Shown: positions 23,480-33,209 of the stretch, in pieces | How positions within the stretch are numbered: position 1 is the first letter of the stretch | Layout of the letters: each line of letters opens with the position of its first letter | DNA from: Ganoderma boninense | Lineage: Eukaryota; Basidiomycota; Agaricomycetes; Polyporales; Polyporaceae | Length of the DNA stretch: 64,000 bases | Direction of reading: 5' to 3' | NCBI GenBank assembly: GCA_002900995.3 | Contig: CM035309.1 | Coordinates: 3,416,389-3,480,388, forward strand | Translations under genes and position numbers: made by a program | The notes under the pieces: generated by a model | Seen by the model: only the letters and a program-made list of their open reading frames with translations | Database searches by the model: none | What the model was told of the DNA's origin: nothing

Positions 23480-23845
23480 GCAGGGCAGGGCGCGTGGTGT
23501 CATGGTCTGACAGGTGGGTCGTGTTCGCTTGGACCTTCTCACCCCGGTTTTCAGTGACTGACGGCCATGCTTGCGCCCGCAGTACCCCACTCCCCCATTC
23601 CGATGCTCCATGGATTGCTTCCGTGAAGGGCGGCACGTTCTAAACGTATGTGCTTTCCACCAGGGTCCAGGCTGCCGGTACAATCGTTGTCGACCGTTAT
23701 ATTTGGACGCGGATCCAAATTCTATTGCTACTCCAACTACAACACATTCTCAATCACCGCGCGTAGGGTGTGCCCTAGTGTCATCGTCAAAAGTGGACTA
23801 TGACGGAGGCGTTCCTCCTCTTGCTCGAGTACGTTCGTGGTGGTC
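23480..23845 (+). pseudogene. GH18 3'-end relic (fourth copy, rearranged)
   Basis: TCATGGTCTGACAGGTGGGT at about 23500 matches the end of GH18 exon 3 (GTMVWQ region) and its donor. It is followed by a recognisable intron 3 and, after a CGCAG acceptor near 23580, a damaged exon 4 that ends GGATTGCTTCCGTGAAGGGC and TTCTAA in place of WIASAKSGAF-stop. The first codons of exon 4 are frameshifted. Beyond about 23720 the 3' flank sequence (CTACAACACATTCTCAATC to GGAGGCGTTCCTCC) is in the opposite orientation to that expected from copies A-C, so the relic has an internal inversion breakpoint. Nothing upstream of exon 3 survives. Confidence 0.75.
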
Positions 23846-24728
23846 ATGGATTTTCGCACCGCCGACTCGTGAGAGCCCAGGCTCTATTGACACTTGAATG
23901 GACTTGAACGCGAACGTTAACGCCATCATTCCCAGCACATTTTTGACGTGGGCCAGGCTGGCCCTTCCACTTGTCACCCTTCGCCTGTCGATCTGTGCCC
24001 CGTGGATCCCTTTGGGGCCGGATTTCGAAATGCCGATGACTTGAAGAATGGTCCACCATCCCATACACCGTAGTATGTAGGGTCGGTGACCATGCACGAG
24101 TTCAACCACGAGCTCCGCTTCCGTGCCATGTCAGAGGACTGAGGCGAAATGCTCCCTCAGTCGACCTGCCAAGCATGCGGTCTGCCTTGGGATGGGGATC
24201 ATGCGTTCGGCGGGTTTCGCAGCCAGATTTCTTAGCCAGGTCCGTCTCTAGAGTCACTCAACCCCCAGCATGGCGTACTTCCACAGATACTACAGAACTG
24301 ACATTGATAGAGAAACTCCGGGAAACCCTGACCACGGTGAGCGTTACCAGCTTGTTTTGTATCAAGTGCTATTGCATTAATGGGCAACCCACTCATTCCT
24401 GCAGTCGGGCATTAGTACCACCTCCAACAGCCTATTTACGTACGTGTCAAACCATTAAGCGACAAAGAATTTCGTATCGGCTCGCTGGCCGCCCTAATGC
24501 AATAGATGTTTTATCGAAACGAGGTAAGTGCCGTCCGGTGACGGGACATCCGAGTCTTGAAGCCAGGGGTCTCATTCGTATCCAGATAGACATTTGTGCC
24601 GCCATAGCGCCGCAATGACACACGAAGCCACGCTATGCAGGACATGAATTCGTCTTTACTGTCCTCGAGACCAAGACCAGCGCCGTCCACAAATGACTCC
24701 GGTTTGACGCCGCCTCGCTCTGTACATG
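23846..24728. other. Intergenic, no gene seen
   Basis: Short overlapping frames only; the last part is the promoter of the small gene at 24814. Confidence 0.4.
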
Positions 24729-24737
24729 TATAAAAGG
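24729..24737 (+). promoter_or_regulatory. TATA box
   Basis: TATAAAAGG, 85 nt before the ATG at 24814, followed by a C/T-rich leader and a CTTCACC start context. This is the best-formed core promoter in the window. Confidence 0.75.
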
Positions 24738-24813
24738 TGGTTGCGAGTGGCCTTCGACCCCTCAGTACTCACTCAGTCATCATCGCTACTACACTCCTCC
24801 AGTCTCCTTCACC

Positions 24814-25203
24814 ATGTTCCACTTCACTGTCACCAGCAGCGATGTCAACTTCCGCTACTTCATTTTCGGTGGCCTGAACGGCCAAGAGTCTATCCGCTTC
24901 GGCGGAGAACGCCTTGGCCCCCAGAGTGCCAGATACATCATCGGCGTTGCCGGTAAGGGCTACATGACTATCACGGATGTCGGTAACTCTGGTACGTGGC
25001 AGTCATTCAACTCCAATTGTTCTCTCCTTCCGAACACGCAAGATAACGCGGTTATAGTGAGCGGTCCCGGGGACTGGGCTGTTCACGCCACTGGTTCCGC
25101 CGACCACTGGTTCTACAGCGGCGAGGGCCAAGGAAAGATCACCTTTACCGGAGACACCTATGTCATTGACGGGGGTGCCAACACCATCCACGGCAGACTG
25201 TAA
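24814..25203 (+). CDS. Small uncharacterised protein with strong promoter
   Basis: The frame codes for 129 residues starting MFHFTVTSSDVNFRYFIFGG, rich in Gly, Thr, Ser and aromatic residues with alternating hydrophobicity, as in a small all-beta domain. There is no signal peptide or membrane segment and no family I can name. A possible 51 nt intron (donor GTACGT near 24992, acceptor CGCAAG near 25042) lies exactly in phase, so either a 129- or a 112-residue product is possible; the shorter joins VGNS to DNAVIVSGPGDWAVHA. A good TATA box and start context argue for a real, well-expressed gene. Small lectin-like or other fruiting-body beta proteins are possible but this is guesswork. Confidence 0.6.
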   Translation: MFHFTVTSSDVNFRYFIFGGLNGQESIRFGGERLGPQSARYIIGVAGKGYMTITDVGNSGTWQSFNSNCSLLPNTQDNAVIVSGPGDWAVHATGSADHWFYSGEGQGKITFTGDTYVIDGGANTIHGRL

Positions 25204-26169
25204 GCAATCTTCTCGGTTCCGGCAATGCATGTAGCTGAACAGATTCCTCGCGATCCAGCACTCCTTGGGCTTAATGGCTGCGTGGTCGCATAACTACATA
25301 CACTGTATCTTCTTTTCAATTCTTCGAGTCCTGGACCCATTTGTGGGGCATTGCATGCGGCGAAAGGATCGAGATTAAGATGTTGGAATAACAAATGTAT
25401 TGATGAGCGAGCGATAGTGCTCGAGAGATTCAAGGTTGTACACCCGTCAAGGGAACAATGTCTGGAGTATGCGTGTCGACTTGGCTTCTCGAAGATGCAT
25501 GGTCCTTGCACGGCTCCACGTATCCTCATCCTCGCACCATCACAACTTGCCGGGCTGTCTGGCTATGATCTCTGAATCTTGCTCCTTGTCCTCTCCTATA
25601 TCTGCTATTCTGGATCACATTCTATATACACGGTTACGAACTTTGGCATCTCAAGTCGACATTCATTGTCGGTGACCACGCCCAATTTTGTCCCCTACTC
25701 TCGCATTGGCTCTGCCATACCACGAGCCGTCCCGGCGCGATATTCCTGTGATTTAGCTGCAAGACAAATCAGTCTTCCGAAGATTATTGGTTTAGGGTAG
25801 CTGTACATGGCGGATACCTCCTCCGTCGGCTGCGTGGATGGCAGAGCTGAGCACAAATTAGTAATTGACGCTTGAGCGCTTGAGCGCCTGGGGCGCGGCG
25901 TTCAGTATTGGACTTGCCTTATGCCGCATCGAACCAGTAGAGCAGCGGCCCACGTTCATGTAGTATACTGTATGTAAGAAGACCGTGAATGCAACAGGCG
26001 AGAAAGCATCGCTCACGTCAACAGGACGCTGTTTTGCAGTTGGGCGCGCCGACGCGAGGGCCGCGTGGAGGATTTAGGGCAGGTCGAGAGCTGGCGTCGA
26101 TAGCGGCTATCGGCCATCTCTCCGTTTATCCAACTCCACGTTCAAGCGACATTGCCAGCCAAAGCAGCC
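25204..26169. other. Intergenic; start of F-box duplication at 25905
   Basis: No gene is seen to 25904. From 25905 (GTATTGGACTTGCC) the sequence is nearly identical to 42140 onward. A 67-codon frame at 25989-26192 is the same in both copies but overlaps the inferred start of the F-box gene, and I read it as 5' leader. Confidence 0.5.
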
Positions 26170-28040
26170 ATGATGTACGTCGCTCAAACTAGGCTAGGTG
26201 GCGATTGATGGCGGGATTAACATTTGATTCTTGTAGGCTCCACGAGCTCAACACTGACACGCTCTTGCAAATATTCGATTATCTATGGACGGACGGCCAT
26301 CTGCGCTCTTTGTCCATGACATCCCGCGAGATGAGGGCAGCAACCATCCCCACCCTGTTCAGGCACTGCAGGGTAATCGTTACGGAACCAGTACACTTCG
26401 ACGATTGCTTCATCCCCCAGTCCCTATGGTCCCACATAAGGTATAGCACGAACAGTCACAATTATAGTCATAATGATGCTAACGAAACTTCTCGAGAACG
26501 CTGTACTTGATAGACAAATGTCCTGATCTGACCGCCATAAAATACTCGCCAAGACCCCTGGTCTTCGCGAGCGATCGCTTGCTCTGCGGCTGTATGTCCG
26601 CCACATTCCTCAGGGACGCCTTGCGAGCTATGCCTCTCCTACACTCGGTGTTTCTGGAGGCCCGCTGTCGTGAGATACATGGAGTCGGATGGGACTTACT
26701 AGGAGCCATTCTTTCGACTCCTCAGCTTCGCAGCTTTACGTGTACGACGTTCCTCTTCAGCCCTCGAGAGGCACCGCCGGAGACGTGGCCCGGCACTCTC
26801 GCGCCAATCACCACCTTCAGATACAACCAGCCGGCAATCCATTCCTATCTTCTCACCTACCCAGTCCAACAAGATACTTTGGCCTTCGTCCTAAAACGGC
26901 TGCATCGTTCCCTCGAAACTCTTCTGCTTCCTAGCGAGATCACGCCTGTGGCGGTGCTATCGCAGGTCCAGTGGCCTGAACTACGGGAACTAAGGCTGAG
27001 GGGAGAATTAGATCCGCGCGCAGGATACGTTGCTCCGTTCGTTGCTCTTCTCTCCAGGATGCCCAGGCTTCGCGTATTGAACCTTGCACTCTCCTTACCA
27101 CTCGGCGTCGACAGGAAACAGCTGATGATATGGCCAGCACGACACGAATCGCGGCTGCCCTGGCCGGACCTGGAGGCGTTGACCGTTTCGTTCCCGGATC
27201 TGGAAGATCGCATCTATGGAAAGCTGCCCCCATCCTTGCGACATCTGTCGCTGCGATGTACTCCCCATCACAGTCTCTTCCTCTGGCTGCCGAACAGATA
27301 TTCTTCACATTCTCCCATTCTGCCAGCGTCCGAGATGCTGGATATCCTCAAAAATATTTCTATTCCGCTTCTCGATACTCTGGAACTTGAGTATCTGGCC
27401 GACGATGCCGATGACAACCTTCTACGCAGCATCTCCGACAGGTTTCCGAACATAAAGTGCTTGGAGATCCATCGCCACATAGTGTCAGATGAGAAAGACG
27501 TTCCTATCGTGAGTCGTCGCCCCCAGCTACTGTGTCCCTGGCTGTTCGCAAGCTAATCATCCCATATGCACGCAGGCAAAAGTGGCCCAACGGCTCGCGA
27601 CACTCCGGTCTTTGCGCACGCTCCGCGCTCATATTCACTTGCCCGAATCGACGCAGCCACTGCCTCCTCAGGACGGGTACCCGCGCCGACCGGTCCCTAT
27701 CTCGATGGGCCCGTTTGCAGAGCTCCGTCAGACTGCTGCTATCCTCCGGCACGAGCTTCCGCAGCCGAACCTCGGGCTCTGGTTGCTCCGACGAGAGGGT
27801 TTAGGCGCCAGCTGGAGGCTATTTCGCCAGGTCAGGACGGACAAACAAGGCGATGGGAACCGTGAAGAGGTGTCGGAACTTCAAGGCGAGGAGTTTGACC
27901 CTGCTTGTGGCCAGGTAAGCGTGGGGATACCGATGTCGTTATCAGGATGATAACTCATGAAGTTGTTACAGGGGATACCAGTAATACCAGTTTACGGTCT
28001 TGACTAGCCGTCATCAGTATACTACCGATACTAGCATGCC
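25905..28040 (+). repeat. F-box duplication, copy 1
   Basis: Direct repeat of 42140 to about 44260 at an initial offset of 16235. It includes the whole F-box gene with its leader and decays just after the stop codon (last shared stretch GTCATCAGTATACTA). Confidence 0.85.
26170..28007 (+). CDS. F-box / LRR-like protein, copy 1 (intact)
   Basis: This is a likely substrate adaptor of an SCF ubiquitin ligase. Inferred exons are 26170-26174, 26237-26440, 26497-27508, 27576-27914 and 27972-28007, joining in phase to 531 residues. The first splice gives MMLHELNTDTLLQIFDYLWT, a typical agaricomycete F-box opening, followed by HLRSLSMTSREMRAATIPTL and FRHCRVIV. Exon 3 holds leucine-rich-like segments (WPELRELRLRGELDP, MPRLRVLNLALSLPLG, LEALTVSFPDLED, LRHLSLRC, LLDTLELEYL, FPNIKCLEIHRHI), the usual substrate-binding half. 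The five-base first exon is the weakest call; an alternative start at 26205 reads MMAGLTFDSCRLHEL without splicing. Family known, target unknown. Confidence 0.75.
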
Positions 28041-28721
28041 GTAGAAGAGTCGGGCCTCGACGGATGAGGAGCGATATGGTAACTATGGACAAGACAAGAG
28101 AGTTTGCCTGGCACAGTAACCTTGGGCTCAGCTTGACAGTGGTAAATCTGGGCATGTAGGCGATATAAAGGTCGGACAGCGAACAACACATTTTCCTTCA
28201 GCCCTTACCGCTCGACGTATTCAGGCCACGCCATCAACACATAGAGACATAGAATACGAGCTGTGCGGCATCATGAAATATCACAAATACTTATAAGCCG
28301 AGGCTCCTCGGCCTCAGTCGCGAATCACGCTGTGCGCGAAAATCAGCTTACACATGAACAACGAACAACGATGCACAATTTGATGCAGGCATGGATCGCA
28401 CTGGGCCCGGATGCAGCCAGACACCTCGAGGATCATGATAATTCCCCTCCCGCAGGGCACACATGAAGACACTGGGCCCCGGAACCGTATTCCATTACTA
28501 CTACAATCGCAACACATTAAGAAACATCGCGTAAGGCGTAGTCTGGTATCGTCGGCAAATGTGGAAAAAAGCTAACGGAGACGTTCCTCCTGAAACTGGG
28601 TATGATCACGATCATCATGGTCGTCACTCGTCGCCGCACCGCTCAACGGTGGACGGCGATTTTGCTCTCGATAGCGCTGCCCGGCAGCCTGGCCCCACTG
28701 GGAAAGTATGCACCCGGACGC
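28008..28721. other. Spacer; duplication B starts near 28318
   Basis: Downstream of the F-box gene and 3' of GH18-B. From about 28318 the sequence parallels 49341 onward. No gene is seen. Confidence 0.5.
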
Positions 28722-29866
28722 TTAGAACGCGCCACCCTTCGCGGACGCGATCCACGACGCGTCGGCGTGGGGGTACTGCGGGCACGAGCACCAACGTCAG
28801 TCGCTGAAAGCCGAAGTCAGAAGATCCAAGCGAAGACGACGTACCTGCCAGACCATGACGCCGCCGTTCCAGCCCTTCGCCTTCGCTTCCTTCACGCATG
28901 TCCCCAGCGTCGCCGGGTCCATGAACCCGTTGCTCGCGTCGGCCGCCGTCGCGGGCTTCCCGATGACGAGCATGTCGAGCGGGATGCCGTTCTTGGGGAT
29001 CTCGAGGAGGGCCGTGCCCGGGAAGGGCCCGCCCGAGGTGTTGATGAGGCCGTCGCACGTCGTGTACAGGCCCTGGTTGTAGAACTGCACGTTGTACTGT
29101 GCACGAGCGCAAATACCATTGTCAGTACCCGGAGGCGACGAACAAACGGCCTGACGAGAACATACCCAGTCGATGAGCGCGCCGACGTTCTTGTGGATCG
29201 TCACGTACGCGCCCGCCTTGAACTGGTTGTTCGGCGCAAGCCACGGCGCGAGCGGCGCGTGCGTCAGGATGAACTGGCCCTTGGGCAGCGTCGCCCGCAG
29301 CGTCTGCGTGAACGTCGTCACCCACTTCTCCGCGGCGCCGTCCCCCCGGTTCATCGCCGCCAGGTCCTCGTAGTCCACGTCGATCCCGTCCAGGCTGTTC
29401 GTCTTCACGAACGCCGCCATCGTGTTCGCGGTCCCCGCCGGGTCCGCGTTCGACGTCGTGGGGGTGTCGGTCGCGCCGAACGCGGACGCGACGATGCTGA
29501 TCCCGGCCTGGGCGTACTCGGCCTTCTTGGTGGCCTTGGTTGCGGCGGGGAGGGATGCCCAGTTGCTGGCCTGGTCGACTGCGCCGTGGAGCGTCAGGAA
29601 TGAGAGCGCGACGACGTTGTAGCCCTGAAGCATTGCATCAGACACGTGAGCTCGGTGACGGCGAAGAAACTACTTACGGCGAGTGAAGTGGCAGCAGGGA
29701 GGGCGCCGGTGACCCAGTTATCGGAGTAGATGACGAATCGGGAGGTGGGGACTCCGCGAGCGGCGAGAGGCGAGACGTCGGGGGTAGGGGCAGCGAGGAC
29801 ACCGTTGATGGATACCAGCGCGAGAGCAGCAGAGACGGAGGTGATCATGCGAGCGAAGGAGAACAT
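28722..29866 (-). CDS. GH18 family glycoside hydrolase, secreted (copy B)
   Basis: This paralogue of the gene at 18745 has the same structure: exons 29866-29678, 29624-29166, 29096-28845 and 28775-28722, 317 residues. The signal peptide and the GH18 signature DGIDVDYE (same position, E149) are intact. Differences from copy A include SLA for ALA at the end of exon 1, KATKKAEYAQAG in exon 2 and an exon 4 ending SAKGGAF. Intron 2 differs strongly in sequence from copy A but not in position. Orientation is opposite to copy A and the same as copy C. No defect is seen, so it should encode active enzyme. Confidence 0.9.
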
Positions 29867-30011
29867 CTCTAGGACGTTAATAAAGATAATGACAACAACA
29901 AAGAGGGTGTGCGCGAAGAAAGTCAAAAGCCGGCTAGCGGACTTGAGAAATGTGAAGGCGAAAGAAAGTAAGGGAGCGGGGGCTGAGGTTCTTGGACTGC
30001 TCACCCTGCAT

Positions 30012-30019
30012 GTTTTATA
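30012..30019 (-). promoter_or_regulatory. TATA box of GH18-B
   Basis: TATAAAAC on the minus strand, about 146 nt before the ATG, matching copies A and C. Confidence 0.7.
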
Positions 30020-32699
30020 CGGCGTGCGCGCGGTTCTCCCAGCGAGGAGACGCGATCGCATGTATCACCGAGGTTGTTGAGACGCGTGCTCCTGTGTAGG
30101 GCTCGGGAGATTATGCGAGCGGGGCGCATCGCGTGCAGCACGGCACCGCAGGAGCTGGACGCGTCTGGAGCGTCGGGGTAAACGCGATCATTGTTGAGAT
30201 GATTCTAAGCAACCTAGGAACTGGATACCGTTGGTCAGTATTCGCTGCGTCTGCTTCCCATCTGTATCAACATGACGCGACCTCTGTGTTATGGTGCACT
30301 TACAAACTTGGTGGATGCGTCTGCGCGGCGCGTGATATTCATAGACTTCCAGCGGTCCAAGAACATCTCGTTTCACCTCTGCGAAACCCAGCCAGCGAGC
30401 ACCGGAGTCAGCGGCACGGTTCGGAAGCTGTGCAGACTGGACGTTGTTAACGCTCGCCGGGAACTAAATAGATAGGAGGATGACGCGGAAAGGGAGAGCG
30501 GGTTGATTGATTGATAGTGTTGGCGCTCCGATGCTGCATTCCCGCAGGCCGCCGCAAGTTGGCCAGCGCAGTCCATGCATCCAGGAAGGGCTGAGGAGTA
30601 CGCGGGTGGTCCAAGATCAGCACGTCGTTCAGCAAGATGTTCCGGATGGGGGGAACATGAGGTCGAGAAGGAAAGTCGAAGAAGGCCTGCGCATCACGTC
30701 GAGGTTGGGCGGCCGGAGTCTGCACTGACCACGTAGTCCCTTCCTGTTGTAATGACTCGCATTCCCATATATATTGTTCACCTCCTGTGGCTCGCCGACA
30801 ACCTGCCGTCGACTGCGAGGACCTAGATCTCCACCAGATCCTGCAGTGACCCTCGACGTCGAGGGCCATCCACAGTCACTCCCTTCGTGGATGCCTGGCC
30901 ACCCGCGGTCAAGGTTTAAGCCTTCGGATGTGTCTTCGGGTCAGCGCGCTGAGCTTCGGACCACGCGAAAGACAACTGATCTCCACCGGGGACCTGCGCC
31001 AGCCAGCCATCAGGCCTTCATCAAAGGCGGCCATGTTTCAGCTGTTAGGTCGCGAACAGGTGGGACTCGGAAGATGAAAGAGCGAGGCGAAGGGGCGTTA
31101 GTGTACTCGACGGCGTCCGCCTTCGGTATGCGCGATACACTCGCAGTAGGTCACAGCGTTGGGGAAGCCGAGTTGCGCGTTGTATGATGGTCTCTCTCTA
31201 CATAATCGGTGTCATTGATGAGATTGTGCCAGGCTACCTGTGATGAGCGTACCTCAAAGGGAGCGCGTCAACCTGCTCTCGCCTTCATGATGATGCCGAG
31301 AGCACGAGAGAGCAGCGTGAGCCGAGGTTCGCGATGAGGATGGCGTCGAGAGCGACGGGCGTGAAGACGACGATCCAAAGATGTTCGCAATGCATCCGGA
31401 GTGGGCAGCGTGCAGGACGTTGCGTGGCCCACGGCATCGTCGACGTACTGCGCCGGCGACAGGAACTTCTAAGCACGTTCGTCAGTGGAAGTTCAACAGA
31501 GATGGTGGAATGGGAGGAAGAAGGAAGCTCTCTTACCGTCCATCCATCCCAACGCTTGACTACCATCCTTTGTCCATGCGAGATTGTCGACTGCGGGGAA
31601 TGAGTCGATCGTAGTGCCGTGGCTCGCCTGGCCAGCTTGTGTGGTCTCGACGCTAACCTCACATGGTCGGAAACCGGTTCTCGGCCACATAGCATGATGG
31701 AGATGCTGCGAACGCGATGTACGCACTCCCCCCAGCGCGTACATGCGACGGCCACACCAACAACAACAGTAGGCTCGATCTCGTCTTGCGATGTAATAGT
31801 CTTCGAATTGATCCAAGGCACTGACAGAAAGAGTATAAGGGATAGTTCAAATGGAGGAGGTACATCCTGGCATGCTTGACGTCACCAGAGACGGGACTGG
31901 CCACGGTTCGTCGATTCACCGCCTCAGAAGCCGGAGATCGGATAGTCAAATCAACTTGAAGCCCGGAGCGGGGTCGGTGCTGCGGCGCAAACGTACGCCT
32001 AAAATCATTGATCCGCTGGGTTGGTCTTGTCCGCAGCGAATGAAATCATAGCTAAGCCTGATCCACACATGACGATCGCAACGAGCGACGCGTGCTGAGG
32101 CCACCATATTGCGCAACGTGCTCCTTCATAGACCCTGCAAAGAGATGTGGTAAACGAACGACCCGTTGCAGCGACTCGCAACAACAAGGAAATTCTAGAC
32201 TGACCTGGAAGAGGTGCCGAAAACCGGTGGCACAGTCGATGTGGGTCACTGTCCGCAGCCCAAGCGGTAGGGAGAAGCGCTGTGTCCTTTTGTACTGTAC
32301 AGCGGTCTCTGGACGGAATTAGTACGCTCTGGTAGGCATCTCGGGCCACTGCTAAGTACTGGTTGGAGAACATATCATCGTGCGACTGTCGCAAAAGCCT
32401 CGCCACAATGTCACTGCCAGGAAAGCGCACAGGTCGACTGCGGACGCAGAAATTTGACAGAGCACAAGAATGCTGCAGAGAGAACTCACAGGTGGATCAA
32501 GACAGCTAGTGCGAGGACCATGAAGTCTCCCGTAACGGAGTGCGTTATGTTCCTAGACTATGCTGTAGAAATTCAGCCACGGAGTGGTCCAGAACGTTGA
32601 AACGACGTGGTTCGGGGCAAGTTAACCCAGGCTGGCAAGCGCTCATGGTGTCTCAACGACGTGGTGGAATCGGCAAATTCCGATCGATGCCAGCGCACG
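30020..32699. other. Duplicated region with unidentified, possibly degenerate genes
   Basis: Two candidates on the minus strand are conserved in block C but not recognised. One is a frame near 30450-30870 with FFDFPSRPHVPPIRNILLND and FLDAWTALANL. The other is a split candidate at about 31280-32521: an ATG at 32521 gives MVLALAVLIHL, then a GT-AG intron, then RFPGSDIVARLLRQSHDDMF and AYQSVLIPSRDRCTVQ, then further exon-like pieces down to QYVDDAVGHATSCTLP. Splice-like signals are present but no family is apparent and the reading frames do not join convincingly. Confidence 0.35.
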
Positions 32700-33209
32700 T
32701 GTAACAGACACGCGCGTCTCCCTGCTCGCGCGCTCCCTTCTCCATTTCCGTACACTCACGTGTTCCTTCCCCACCTTTGTCACTCCCTCAATTTTCGCCT
32801 CTTGCTTACTTTTCGTTTGTCACGCTGGCTCGGACCCTCGGTACCTCCGACGTCCATTGGCTCGGATCTCGCCTCTCCTCTACGTACTTAAGGGCTGCGC
32901 CTCTGTACCCTCTCGCCAGCGTTCTTGTACCCCCTGCAATCGACAGACCTTATCCCTGTCCTTCGCGCCTGGACGCTCTCGTGTGCCGACTCCGAGCCTA
33001 ACGCCCGCCGTCGTCACATCTTTTTGACAGTACCCTGGTCTATCGACTCTCTGCTTGACTCTCAACCCTCTTGTCTCTCTCTCAGCTTAACTCGTAAAAC
33101 CGGTCTAGCTTGTTCTGGTTGTCTGGGTCTGATCACCCCTCGACACACGACTCGCAGCGACCTCCAAAACCCCTCAAACATTTCCTTTCTTTCGAAAACC
33201 CTCTACACG

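Larger units (their letters stand above)
28318..32699. repeat. Segmental duplication, block B
   Basis: Direct repeat of about 49341-53664 (offset 20965-20967 in the aligned parts I checked). It contains GH18-B, its promoter and an unidentified 2.2 kb region. Divergence is visible in the GH18 part and upstream, yet 31795-32699 appears base-for-base identical to 52760-53664. The block ends at the retroelement start. Confidence 0.85.

Noticed and set aside
25989..26192. 67-codon frame upstream of F-box copy 1, identical at 42224-42427
   Set aside because: Identity comes from the segmental duplication; the frame overlaps the inferred F-box start and shows no motif.
28602..29603. Long plus-strand frame of 333 codons
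   Set aside because: It is the exact antisense of GH18-B. High G/C at third positions of that gene keeps the opposite frame open; its Arg/Val-rich product has no domain. The same holds for 49512-50696 opposite GH18-C.
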